This document shows, one piece after another, positions 17,141 through 25,403 of a stretch of DNA of 64,000 nucleotides. This DNA is from an uncultured Roseibium sp. GTDB lineage: Bacteria > Pseudomonadota > Alphaproteobacteria > Rhizobiales > Stappiaceae. The notes below the pieces were generated by a model. That model was not told the DNA's origin, did not search any database, and saw only the letters and a program-made list of their open reading frames with translations. How positions within the stretch are numbered: position 1 is the stretch's first letter; every line of letters begins with the position of its first letter. The stretch covers positions 1 to 64,000 of the forward strand of contig NZ_CANLVF010000010.1 in the NCBI RefSeq assembly GCF_947494555.1, given 5' to 3'. The position numbers and the translations under genes were made by a program.

Positions 17141-18058
17141 ATGACGACCCAGATTTTCCACGACACAGAGGCTGACCGGTCATTCAAGGCCAAACGCATA
17201 TCGGGAAGAATTCTGATCTACGGGATCCTGATCGTCTGGGCGTTCATTTCGATCTTCCCGATCTACTGGACGATCACGACAAGCTTCAAGATGGCTCCCG
17301 ACGTCATGAAGGGGAACATGGTGCCCTGGTGGGATTACATCCCGAAGTGGCTCGGGTGGCGCTCGCTCGGATTGTCGCCCGACACAATTGCGAACGAGAG
17401 CACCGTGCGTGAGGAATTTCTTAAAAGGTTCTGGAACTCGACCGTCGTCGCGGTCTCCGCTTCCATGCTCGCGGTCATGCTGGGCAGCATGACCGCGTAT
17501 GGCCTGTCACGCTTCAACTACCGTTTCGGCTTCATGCGGAATCCGGACATTTCGTTTTTCTTCCTGAGCCAGCTCATTCTGCCGCCGGTTGTTCTCGCTC
17601 TTCCGTTCTTGGTTCTCTACAAATCGCTTGCGATGCTGGATACGCGCATTGGCCTCATCCTGCTCTATACGCTCACGGTCCTGCCAATCGTGATCTGGAT
17701 CATGCGCGATCAGTTCGGCTCTATTCCAACGGAGCTTGAGGAGGCCGCGCTCGTCGACGGTCTGTCGATCTGGGGCGCGTTCCTGACAATCATTCTGCCA
17801 ATCGCGGCACCCGGCATGGTCGCGTCGTTCATTCTGTCGTTGGTGCTGACCTGGAATGAGTATTTCTTTGCGGCCTTGCTGACGTCGAGCCACGCGACAA
17901 CCTTGCCGGTGATGGTCGCGAGCCAGACCGGATCGCAGGGCATAAGCTGGTGGTCGATGGCAGCACTCAGTTTCGCCGCCATCCTTCCGCTAATCATCAT
18001 CGGGATTGCGCTTGAGCGGTTTATCATCAAGGGCATGGCAGCCGGTGCAGTGAAATAA
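17141..18058 (+). CDS. Carbohydrate ABC importer permease
   Basis: This 305-residue permease has six hydrophobic segments and the EAA loop EEAALVDGLSIWGAFLT in its second half, so it is the MalG-type partner of the preceding permease. An extended periplasmic loop after the first helix contains several Trp residues. It ends four bases before the end of the convergent FGGY kinase gene, leaving almost no space for a conventional terminator. Confidence 0.9.
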   Translation: MTTQIFHDTEADRSFKAKRISGRILIYGILIVWAFISIFPIYWTITTSFKMAPDVMKGNMVPWWDYIPKWLGWRSLGLSPDTIANESTVREEFLKRFWNSTVVAVSASMLAVMLGSMTAYGLSRFNYRFGFMRNPDISFFFLSQLILPPVVLALPFLVLYKSLAMLDTRIGLILLYTLTVLPIVIWIMRDQFGSIPTELEEAALVDGLSIWGAFLTIILPIAAPGMVASFILSLVLTWNEYFFAALLTSSHATTLPVMVASQTGSQGISWWSMAALSFAAILPLIIIGIALERFIIKGMAAGAVK

Positions 18059-18062
18059 GCTG

Positions 18063-19550
18063 CTAGCCGAGCTCGGCCGCAATATCCCTGGTTTGCTCAT
18101 AGAGCCGACGGAAGAGCGGGTAGGCCTTGCGGTAGCTCGGAACGTCGTTTGGATGGACCATCTGCACGGCAGAATTCCACATGGCAATGTCGTCAATCTC
18201 TACCTCGCCGATTGCCAGCCGGGCCAGAAACGCGTCACCGTAGCTCGCACCAACCGTTTTTTGGCAGACGATCTGGCTTAGTCCGGACGCATCCGAAGTT
18301 CCCTGCAGCCAAACGGCGTTTTTTGTGCCGCCGCCGACCGCGAGGATGCGCGCCGGTTCGACACCGGCGTCCCGATACGTCTCGACAACATGGGCCGTAC
18401 CAAATGTGATTCCCTCAAGGAGAGCCCTGTACATGTGCCCACGCGTATGGGTCAGGTTCAGGCCGAAAAAGGCTCCCTTCGCATGCGGATCGTGCAAGGG
18501 CGTCCGTTCGCCTGAAAAATAGGGAAGAAAGAGCAGACCGTCCGCGCCGGGAGATACGGCCTCAGCTTCTTGCGCGAGAACTGCAAACGCGGTTTCTTGC
18601 GGCAATTCGCGGGCAAATTGCGCGCGGAACCAGTGTGTCAGCGTGCCGGACGTTGCCAGTCCCGCCATGGATGCGTGCTGTCTGGGAAAAAGCCAGGGCG
18701 CATACCAGAGACGGCCATCGCGGACGCGATCTTCGGTCAGTGTGATGATGAAAATGGTCGATCCGTACATCATCATCATGTCTCCGGTTGAGCGTACGCC
18801 GACGCTGAGCGCTTCCGCAGCTGCGTCTATCGTTCCCGATGTAACGGGTGTCCCTTCCGCAAGACCTGTTTCCGCTGCAGCTCTCGATGTCACGTGGCCG
18901 GCGATCTCGGACGACCACAGCAATCGCGGTAACAGGTCCGGCTGCAGGATTTCGGGGGCGAGATCGAAACACCAGTCTTGCGTGGTCACGTCATAAAGCG
19001 GCGAAAAATTTGCAGCGGTATAGTGGTCGATCACATATTCACCGGTCAGCCGGTGAACGATAAAGCTGGTTGAGGTCAGGATCTTGTGCGTGGCTTCATA
19101 AATCGGCGGGCGGTTGTTTTTCAGCCAGAGGATCTTTGGCCCGACCGACTGGGATGTGAGAGAATTTCCGCAGCGCTCCAGAAGAACATCGTTTCCGATC
19201 CGGGCGGTGAGGTCTTCGACTTCTCTCATCGCTCTGGTGTCGACCCCGTAGAGCACGCCATTCATAAGCGGAGCGCCGTCCTTGTCGACCGGCAACATGC
19301 ACGGGCCGATTGCTGAGCATGCAACGCATTTTATCTGATTGCCGGCGATGCCGGATTGCCGGATGAGATCTTTGGTGACGGCGACGAAGTCTCCCCACCA
19401 GTCCTCTTCGGGCCGATGCTCCGCCCACCCCGGCTGAGGCACCGTCATCTCGTGAGCCTTGCGCGCGGTGACGACAACCGCTCCGCCTTCGTCGACCAGA
19501 ACGCCTTTGGTTTCATAGGTGCCGATATCGACCCCGAGCGTGTAGGTCAT
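18063..19550 (-). CDS. FGGY-family carbohydrate kinase (xylulokinase-like)
   Basis: This 495-residue kinase has the N-terminal phosphate-binding motif GVDIGTYETKG and the C-terminal ATP-site region around AVGGGTKNAVWLQ. Length and sequence resemble xylulokinases and related ketose or polyol kinases. It is the last gene of the operon BtpA-M42-kinase, and its ATG overlaps the M42 stop by 4 bp. The kinase would phosphorylate the intermediate from the imported sugar. The exact substrate is not decidable by eye. Confidence 0.88.
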   Translation of the reverse strand: MTYTLGVDIGTYETKGVLVDEGGAVVVTARKAHEMTVPQPGWAEHRPEEDWWGDFVAVTKDLIRQSGIAGNQIKCVACSAIGPCMLPVDKDGAPLMNGVLYGVDTRAMREVEDLTARIGNDVLLERCGNSLTSQSVGPKILWLKNNRPPIYEATHKILTSTSFIVHRLTGEYVIDHYTAANFSPLYDVTTQDWCFDLAPEILQPDLLPRLLWSSEIAGHVTSRAAAETGLAEGTPVTSGTIDAAAEALSVGVRSTGDMMMMYGSTIFIITLTEDRVRDGRLWYAPWLFPRQHASMAGLATSGTLTHWFRAQFARELPQETAFAVLAQEAEAVSPGADGLLFLPYFSGERTPLHDPHAKGAFFGLNLTHTRGHMYRALLEGITFGTAHVVETYRDAGVEPARILAVGGGTKNAVWLQGTSDASGLSQIVCQKTVGASYGDAFLARLAIGEVEIDDIAMWNSAVQMVHPNDVPSYRKAYPLFRRLYEQTRDIAAELG

Positions 19551-20617
19551 GCGCGACGGTCCAGCTGGGTTTCAGGCGTAATACCTTCCAGTGCGGCGCG
19601 CAGGAGTCTGGCAAGGTCTTCCAGATCGCTGATCTGGCATACTTCCAGCGACGAATGGCTGTACCGCATTGGAAACCCGACATCGATTGATGCCACGCCT
19701 TCGCCCACCAGCTGCACGTAGCTGAGATCCGTCAATACGCCTACCTGCGCTGACCTTTGGAGGTCCATCCCAAGACCCGTGGCCGCATTTTCAAACAAGG
19801 TGACAAGCGCAGGATGCGGCAAAACCCCGTTCAGTGTTCCGCGGCCGTGGAAGCTGTAAAGACTGATGCCCGGTCCGCCGCCAAGGCGCATGTCGCCCAA
19901 TTCAGACATATCCGGCGTGTCACACGCGAGCATGAGATCGATCTGAATGGCAATTTCGGGCTTCAGGCTTTGTGCAGCGACGACGGCACCGCGTAAATTG
20001 AATTCCTCCTGGGTGGAAAAGACAACGTGGACCGTCGGGCCGTCCGGCCGATTGGCAAGTGACCTGGCGACGTCCAGGAGCACTGCGCATCCGGCCCTGT
20101 CGTCGATCGCGGTCCCGGCAACACGTCCCTCGGCAAGCTGTATGTAATTCGGAGCGTAAGTAACCGGCGTCCCAATCACGATCCCGTCCGCTTCGGCTGC
20201 AGCTTTGCTCGTGTAGCCGGCATCAATGAAGAGCTCCGATGCCTTCGGAACCGTATATTTTTCATCGGGTTGGGTGGCGTGGTGGCTTTTGTTTGCGATG
20301 ACACCGGGAATGTCATTGCCGTTTTTGGCGCTCATCAAGACCGCTTGCGAAAGCAGGGCGCGCTCCGGCACACCGCCCACCCGATGGACCCTGATCAAAC
20401 CGTTGTCCTCAATCTTTCTGACCACGAAACCCAATTGATCCATATGGGTGAAAAGCATCACCGAGGGGCCCGTCCCCGGGAAAGTCGCGATCAGGTTGCC
20501 AAGACGGTCTGTCCGGCACGGCACGGGCATTCTGGCGGCAATCTCGTGGGCGACGCGTTCTTCATGACCTGAGAGGCCAGGGATCAGAGCGAGGGCCTGA
20601 AGGTCTTCGGCAATCAT
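19547..20617 (-). CDS. M42-family metallo-hydrolase (SgcX/FrvX-like)
   Basis: This 356-residue protein has the M42 aminopeptidase/endoglucanase fold. Candidate metal and catalytic residues are H58 in FTHMDQLGF, D172 in AIDDRAGC, E204/E205 in STQEEF, an Asp in the QIDLMLACDTPD region, and a His in MRYSHSS near the C-terminus. M42 enzymes are dinuclear-metal peptidases, but members in sugar operons (E. coli SgcX, FrvX) have no settled role. It is coupled by 4-bp overlaps to a BtpA-family gene upstream and an FGGY kinase downstream. The pairing repeats the E. coli sgcX/sgcQ association. Confidence 0.87.
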   Translation of the reverse strand: MIAEDLQALALIPGLSGHEERVAHEIAARMPVPCRTDRLGNLIATFPGTGPSVMLFTHMDQLGFVVRKIEDNGLIRVHRVGGVPERALLSQAVLMSAKNGNDIPGVIANKSHHATQPDEKYTVPKASELFIDAGYTSKAAAEADGIVIGTPVTYAPNYIQLAEGRVAGTAIDDRAGCAVLLDVARSLANRPDGPTVHVVFSTQEEFNLRGAVVAAQSLKPEIAIQIDLMLACDTPDMSELGDMRLGGGPGISLYSFHGRGTLNGVLPHPALVTLFENAATGLGMDLQRSAQVGVLTDLSYVQLVGEGVASIDVGFPMRYSHSSLEVCQISDLEDLARLLRAALEGITPETQLDRRA

Positions 20618-21417
20618 CGGGCAGCCCTCGCCAGATCCATGAATTGCCTTGCGCGTTCAGGATCTACCGGGTTCCAGGTATTGCCGTCGACTTTCAGGCT
20701 GGAGCCGACAACGCAGCCATCGGCGATGCGAAGAACTTCGGCAACGGTCTTATGCTTTACGCCGGTATTCGCGAGGACGGGCGTATCGGGCAGAACAGAC
20801 TTTACGGCCTCGAGATCTTCCATGCGGGCAGCCTCTCCGGTGATTTGGCCAGACACAAGAACAGCGTCCGGGATCGAGGAAAACACCGCAGAGCGTGCCC
20901 GGTCAGCAAGCGGCCGACGATCGAGACTGTCGGCAAATTCCGCAGATACATTGTAGAGCATCAAGAGATCTTCTCTATCCAGGCGCTTGCGATAGCGGAG
21001 GGCCTCTCCGGCATCCGGTGCCCAATGTCCCATGTCGCTGGCATAGGTGCCGGTGAAAATCTCACGGCAGAACGCAGCGCCGCAAGCGGTCGCCAGCGCG
21101 ACGGTGCTCTTCGGATCCCAAAGAACATTGACCCCGAAGGGGACGGTGATCTGCTCCCGCAGACGGCCGATGACATAGGCCATCGTTGTCGTGCTCGCAG
21201 GGTCAACGGCAAATTCGTAAGGGCGGTCATTTTCGTTCCCGAACATAACCGCGTCGACGCCAGCTGCCTGAAGGGCGAGGAGGTCGGCTTCGGCGTCCCT
21301 CAAGAGGCCGGCGACACCACGGTCCGCATTATAAAGCGGTGTCCCCGGCAGTGCACCCAGATGAACCATGGCGATGACGGGTTTGGGTGTTCCAAAAACA
21401 GCTTCGAATTTAGCCAT
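20614..21417 (-). CDS. BtpA/SgcQ-family TIM-barrel protein
   Basis: This 267-residue protein matches the BtpA family in its conserved start (VIAMVHLGALPGTPLY), the VDAVMFGNENDRPY block and the FGVNVLWDPK block. BtpA is named for photosystem I biogenesis in cyanobacteria, but heterotroph homologues such as SgcQ sit in sugar operons and probably are TIM-barrel enzymes acting on phosphosugars. It is the first gene of the M42-FGGY operon. The start codon at 21417 faces the aldo/keto reductase across a region with a GntR operator candidate. Confidence 0.85.
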   Translation of the reverse strand: MAKFEAVFGTPKPVIAMVHLGALPGTPLYNADRGVAGLLRDAEADLLALQAAGVDAVMFGNENDRPYEFAVDPASTTTMAYVIGRLREQITVPFGVNVLWDPKSTVALATACGAAFCREIFTGTYASDMGHWAPDAGEALRYRKRLDREDLLMLYNVSAEFADSLDRRPLADRARSAVFSSIPDAVLVSGQITGEAARMEDLEAVKSVLPDTPVLANTGVKHKTVAEVLRIADGCVVGSSLKVDGNTWNPVDPERARQFMDLARAAR

Positions 21418-21478
21418 ATCGTTTCCTCCGCACCTGCATGCTGCCGAAAAATGAAGGTGCAGTCCACACTATTTAATA

Positions 21479-21490
21479 CTAGCATGTCAG
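21479..21490. promoter_or_regulatory. GntR operator candidate, site B
   Basis: CTAGCATGTCAG differs from the perfect palindrome at 14165-14176 at two symmetric positions. It lies in the 90-bp region between the divergent BtpA and aldo/keto reductase genes, 17 bp before the latter's start. Confidence 0.6.
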
Positions 21491-21507
21491 TGGATAGGAG
21501 GCTCTCC

Positions 21508-22530
21508 ATGGCGCTACGGACACGACATTGGGACCGGATCGGGAACGGAGGCGTTACCGTGACGGATCTTGGATTTGGAACAGCACCACTGGGCAACCTT
21601 TATCGCGCGATTTCGGACCAGGATGCCCAGGAAATTCTCTCGTCCTGTTGGGATGCCGGCGTGCGTTATTTCGACACCGCGCCACTCTACGGGCTAGGCC
21701 TTTCGGAGACCCGGCTCAACCCGCTTTTGCGTGGCAAGGACCGCGACAGCTATGTCCTCTCGACCAAGATCGGTCGGATTCTCAAGGTGACGGCACCCGA
21801 TGAAAGGGACGGGTTCGGGAAGTGGTTTGACGTGCCTTCGAGGCGCGAGGTCTATGACTACACTTACGACGGCGCCTTGCGTTCAATCGAATTCAGTCTT
21901 GAACGGCTGGGCGTCGATCGGATCGATATTCTGTTCGCCCACGATCTCGATTTGTTCAATCACGGCACGCAAAAAGCGCTCGACGCCAAATTGGACGAGT
22001 TCATGAACGGCGGTTACAGAGCTTTGCTTTCCTTAAGAGATCAGGGTGTCATCAAGGCGTTCGGTGCCGGTGTGAACGAATGGCAACCCTGCCAGTGGAT
22101 GGCAGAACGGGGCGATTTCGACATCTTTCTTCTTGCGGGGAGATATACGTTGCTTGAGCAGGATGCCTTGGCCAGCTTCCTGCCGCTTTGTGAGACGCGC
22201 AACATTGGCGTCGTCATCGGCGGTCCCTATAACTCAGGCATCCTGGCAACGGGTCCCAAACCGGGCGCTTTTTACAACTACGACCCGGCTCCCGAGGGCG
22301 TGCTTGAAAGGGTTCGCGGGATCCAAGGCATCTGTGACCGCCACGGCGTTCGCATGGTGGATGCCGCATTTCAGTTTCCACTCCGTCACCCGTCGGTGAT
22401 TTCGGTTATCCCGGGCGGACAGGGTGTCAGTGAAATGAAAAGCAATCTCGAAGCGGAAAGCGCCGAGATCCCAGAGGCACTTTGGGCCGACTTGAAACAT
22501 GCAGGTTTAGTGCGGGAAGACGCTCCATGA
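21508..22530 (+). CDS. Aldo/keto reductase (aldose/fucose dehydrogenase type)
   Basis: This 340-residue enzyme has the aldo/keto reductase TIM barrel with the catalytic tetrad D56, Y61, K87 and H145 (FDTAPLYGLGLSE, STKIGR, FAHDLD). The sequence style follows D-threo-aldose/L-fucose 1-dehydrogenases, which oxidise an aldose to a lactone with NAD(P). The start at 21508 follows a strong AGGAGG. The open frame extends much further upstream, but that part is antisense to BtpA and carries no family sequence. The FucU-type mutarotase in the same regulon fits a 1-dehydrogenase, which needs a particular anomer. Confidence 0.88.
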   Translation: MALRTRHWDRIGNGGVTVTDLGFGTAPLGNLYRAISDQDAQEILSSCWDAGVRYFDTAPLYGLGLSETRLNPLLRGKDRDSYVLSTKIGRILKVTAPDERDGFGKWFDVPSRREVYDYTYDGALRSIEFSLERLGVDRIDILFAHDLDLFNHGTQKALDAKLDEFMNGGYRALLSLRDQGVIKAFGAGVNEWQPCQWMAERGDFDIFLLAGRYTLLEQDALASFLPLCETRNIGVVIGGPYNSGILATGPKPGAFYNYDPAPEGVLERVRGIQGICDRHGVRMVDAAFQFPLRHPSVISVIPGGQGVSEMKSNLEAESAEIPEALWADLKHAGLVREDAP

Positions 22531-22587
22531 TTTCGGGCATCGCTTCGTGATTGAAAGCCTGGAGGCCGGAGGAACGGATGCCTGCTT

Positions 22588-23436
22588 CTAACGGTTTCCG
22601 GAAACGTGTTCCGCAGCCGCAGTTTGCGCTTTTTCGATAGCCGTTTCGAAGGGAGCGTCGTCTGCGTATGCCGCTGCAAAGGCACCGACAAAAACGTCTC
22701 CGGCGCCATGTGTTGAACGGACCACCGCTTTCTTCGCAGGCTGATGTCGCGGTGCCTGGCCGCTGCGTGCGGAACACACGCCGTCGCCACCGAGTGTCAC
22801 GATAATGGCCGATCCTGGAACCAGGGTCTGAAGCCTGCGAACGCTGCCGGCCCAATCTGTGTCCAAAGGGTCATGTCCCAGAAGGTCCGAAGCCTCCAGG
22901 CGATTGACGATCAGAACGTCGACGGATTGCAGATCTTCTCCGGTCAGGCCCGGCGCGGGGGCCGCGTTGAATACGATTGGCACACCCGCATCAACTGCCT
23001 TTTGTTTGACCTGGCGCAACACGGCGTGCGTCATCTCGTTCTGCAAGAGTACCATTTGGCATCCGCCCGGGAGGCTCATCAGATCGGCGTCGAATTTGTG
23101 ATTCTCCGCAGATACGATCACAGCGCCATAGTTGCCGTCTTCGTCGACAATGGCGGCGCTCATTCCGGACGCATCGGGCCCGGCCTGAAGGCCAGACACG
23201 TCGATCCCGGCCTCTGTCAATCTGCGTTTCATTTCGGCGCCGGCCTGATCCGATCCGATCCGCCCCGCGAATGCGACATCTGCACCTGCACGAGCCGCCG
23301 CGATGGCCTGGTTTCCACCTTTCCCACCGAACTGATAGGCGACCGATGAGCCACGAAGCGTTTCATCGATATGCGGCAGTCTGGGTGCGCGCACCACGAC
23401 ATCCCAATGCAGAGCCCCTACGACCAGTATCGTCAT
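22588..23436 (-). CDS. Ribokinase-like PfkB sugar kinase
   Basis: This 282-residue kinase shows the substrate region FGGKGGNQAIAAARAG and the catalytic motif THGAGDVFVGAFAAA. In the catalytic motif His and Val replace the common Thr and Asn, a mild departure that may reflect substrate choice. It is coupled by a 4-bp overlap to the isomerase-like gene upstream, which in turn overlaps the GntR gene, so the three form one operon. It is the second ribokinase homologue of the regulon. Confidence 0.87.
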   Translation of the reverse strand: MTILVVGALHWDVVVRAPRLPHIDETLRGSSVAYQFGGKGGNQAIAAARAGADVAFAGRIGSDQAGAEMKRRLTEAGIDVSGLQAGPDASGMSAAIVDEDGNYGAVIVSAENHKFDADLMSLPGGCQMVLLQNEMTHAVLRQVKQKAVDAGVPIVFNAAPAPGLTGEDLQSVDVLIVNRLEASDLLGHDPLDTDWAGSVRRLQTLVPGSAIIVTLGGDGVCSARSGQAPRHQPAKKAVVRSTHGAGDVFVGAFAAAYADDAPFETAIEKAQTAAAEHVSGNR

Positions 23437-24404
23437 AATCCGTAGAGCTCTCGGGCAACGATCCGCTGGGAAATCGCAGCGTCCTGCCGGCCGATCGCAT
23501 CGCTGAGCTCAGCGTTGTCCGACAAGCGATAGGCGACCTCCAGAAGGCGATCGGTCATGAGAACATTCGTGCGCGCTTCCTCGATCGGGTTCATGCCGCC
23601 CATGTCGGGAAAAGTGTCGAAGTAGATCACATCCGTCCGGTTGGCCCGCAGCATTGCAATCAGGAGTTCGACAGTCTGAATGGCGTGAACGGAACCGACC
23701 ATCAGGCCATCATCGCGTTTGCCGTAACCGTCGTTCAGGTGCAGTCCAATCATTCGTGAATGGCGCGCGATCAAGGCGGCCGAACAGGCAGGCATTTCGT
23801 CGGCATAAAGGACATGCGCGAAATCGAGCGTCACGCCTAGATTGGCGGCATTCACTTCTTTACAGGCCAGCAACGTCGTACCGATGTCCGGCATGAGGGA
23901 AAACGCCCGTGGTTCGTTCGGCTTGTACTCTATCGCGATATCAAGGCCGGGGTTGTGGGCGCATACCTCCCGGATCGCCTTGATCGTATGATCCCAGGCT
24001 GCGGCATAGTCCACCTGGAAGGCATAGTCGAACCCGTCCTGCCCCATCCAGAGCGTGACGACCCTACCTCCCATTCGGGCACACGCATCCAAGCCCCTTT
24101 TCGTAATATCAATGGCAGTTTGGCGAACCGATCGGTCAGGATTGGTGAAGGCTCCAAGCTTGAATGCAGGCTCGGAATAGTAGCGCATGGCGATGCCATT
24201 CAGCTCCAGTTCCGCCTTGTCCAACGCGCCTTTGACGGCTTCTTCGCCGTGTTTTGAAAAATGATCCGGATAATTCAGGTCGGCTGCGCCAAGCCCCTCC
24301 ACCTGTCCTGCGGACGTGATCCAATCGATGACATCGGATCCGGGCGAGAGTTGCTTGAAGGCATTGAGGCGCGCTGCATAGCGGGGGCGGTTGGGACGTA
24401 TCAT
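23433..24404 (-). CDS. Xylose-isomerase-like TIM-barrel sugar isomerase/epimerase
   Basis: This 323-residue protein belongs to the xylose isomerase-like TIM-barrel superfamily. Candidate metal ligands lie in order: Glu in AIEYKPNEP, Asp in TLDFAHV, His in GLHLNDG and Asp in YFDTFPD. Such enzymes interconvert aldoses and ketoses or epimerise sugars with a divalent metal. It lies between the GntR regulator and a ribokinase homologue with 4-bp overlaps on each side. It may make the ketose used by the FGGY kinase at 25404, by analogy with rhamnose or fucose pathways. Confidence 0.83.
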   Translation of the reverse strand: MIRPNRPRYAARLNAFKQLSPGSDVIDWITSAGQVEGLGAADLNYPDHFSKHGEEAVKGALDKAELELNGIAMRYYSEPAFKLGAFTNPDRSVRQTAIDITKRGLDACARMGGRVVTLWMGQDGFDYAFQVDYAAAWDHTIKAIREVCAHNPGLDIAIEYKPNEPRAFSLMPDIGTTLLACKEVNAANLGVTLDFAHVLYADEMPACSAALIARHSRMIGLHLNDGYGKRDDGLMVGSVHAIQTVELLIAMLRANRTDVIYFDTFPDMGGMNPIEEARTNVLMTDRLLEVAYRLSDNAELSDAIGRQDAAISQRIVARELYGL

Positions 24405-25129
24405 GATCGGGAAAACAACTCCGGGCGATCGCGTTCTACCGCCTCCAGGTGGCGGATTAGCTGGCTCAGGTGAAACTCCGTTGCGCTTCTGGCTGCGCGT
24501 GGATCACGAGCGGCAAGAGCGTCGACGATGGCGGTGTGCTCATCAAGCGTGTCTGAAACCCGTCTGGGATTCGGCAAGACAAGCTGGCGGGCGCGGTTGA
24601 CATGCAACCAACTGGTCTCGGCTATGGATGCCAGGCGTTTGAAGCGTGTAAATCCCATAATCAGATTGTGCAACGCCGTGTCGGACTTGTAAAATCCCTG
24701 AATGTTCTGATCCTCCACAAGTCCTTGCTGTACCTTCAGGTTTCGCCGCAAAAGCGTGATCTGGTCGTCAGTTATGATCTCGGCGACATACTCGACGGCG
24801 GCCAGCTCGAAGGCCTCTCTGATAAACGCCCCCTCGCGGACCTCGTCCATTGACAATTGAGCCACATATGTTCCCGACTGCGGCATGACCCTCAGCAGCC
24901 CCTCGGCGGCCAGCCTGGCCACAGCTTCGGAAACAGGGCTCCGGGAGATGCCCAGCTGGTCGCAAACTTCAACTTTCCGCAGAACTTCTCCGGGTTCGTA
25001 AGCCAGGGTGAGGATCGCGTCTTTCAGGCTCATATAAACGCGAGATGAAAGACTGCCTTCATACTCTGACAAAGGTGTCAGCCGAGCCGTGCCGGAGGTC
25101 TCCATATCTGTGGCCGTCATTTCGCTCAT
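24401..25129 (-). CDS. GntR-family (FCD domain) transcriptional regulator
   Basis: This 242-residue regulator has an N-terminal GntR winged helix (about residues 28-95) with the recognition region LGISRSPVSEAVARLAAEGL. An all-helical FCD ligand-binding domain follows. FCD regulators bind organic acids or sugar acids, often through a metal, and usually repress. A near-perfect palindrome starts 8 bp upstream of its ATG, and close relatives of that site lie at 14165 and 21479. This argues that it controls itself and the flanking sugar operons. Confidence 0.9.
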   Translation of the reverse strand: MSEMTATDMETSGTARLTPLSEYEGSLSSRVYMSLKDAILTLAYEPGEVLRKVEVCDQLGISRSPVSEAVARLAAEGLLRVMPQSGTYVAQLSMDEVREGAFIREAFELAAVEYVAEIITDDQITLLRRNLKVQQGLVEDQNIQGFYKSDTALHNLIMGFTRFKRLASIAETSWLHVNRARQLVLPNPRRVSDTLDEHTAIVDALAARDPRAARSATEFHLSQLIRHLEAVERDRPELFSRS

Positions 25130-25136
25130 CAGTATA

Positions 25137-25148
25137 CTAACATGTTAC
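25137..25148. promoter_or_regulatory. GntR operator candidate, site C (autoregulatory)
   Basis: CTAACATGTTAC matches the palindrome at 14165-14176 at 11 of 12 positions. It lies 8-19 bp upstream of the GntR start, where bound repressor would block expression of its own operon. It may also act on the divergent FGGY kinase. The rest of the 274-bp gap (25130-25403) shows no other clear signal. Confidence 0.7.
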
Positions 25149-25403
25149 CTTTCGCTCGAAATCCGGACAAGAGTGTTTGTCGGCAGACCGGCGCTTCCTT
25201 TTGAGTTTGAACCGACCCAAGCCGGAAAGGTGTCGATCGTTTCATGGGTGCAATGCAGTCGACTTCCAACGCCGCGCATCCGCCAAGGCGGGCGAAGCAG
25301 GCGTTGAGATGAAAAGGGGAGTGTGACAGATTTCGAAGCAGCGCATCGTTCAATTCGATCCGGATCGAAGCGTGAAGAGGATTTGATCGGATAGGATGCG
25401 TGA

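Noticed and set aside
20644..21507. Long upstream extension of the aldo/keto reductase frame
   Set aside because: It runs antisense through the BtpA gene and carries no family sequence; a strong AGGAGG and the family N-terminus fix the start at 21508.
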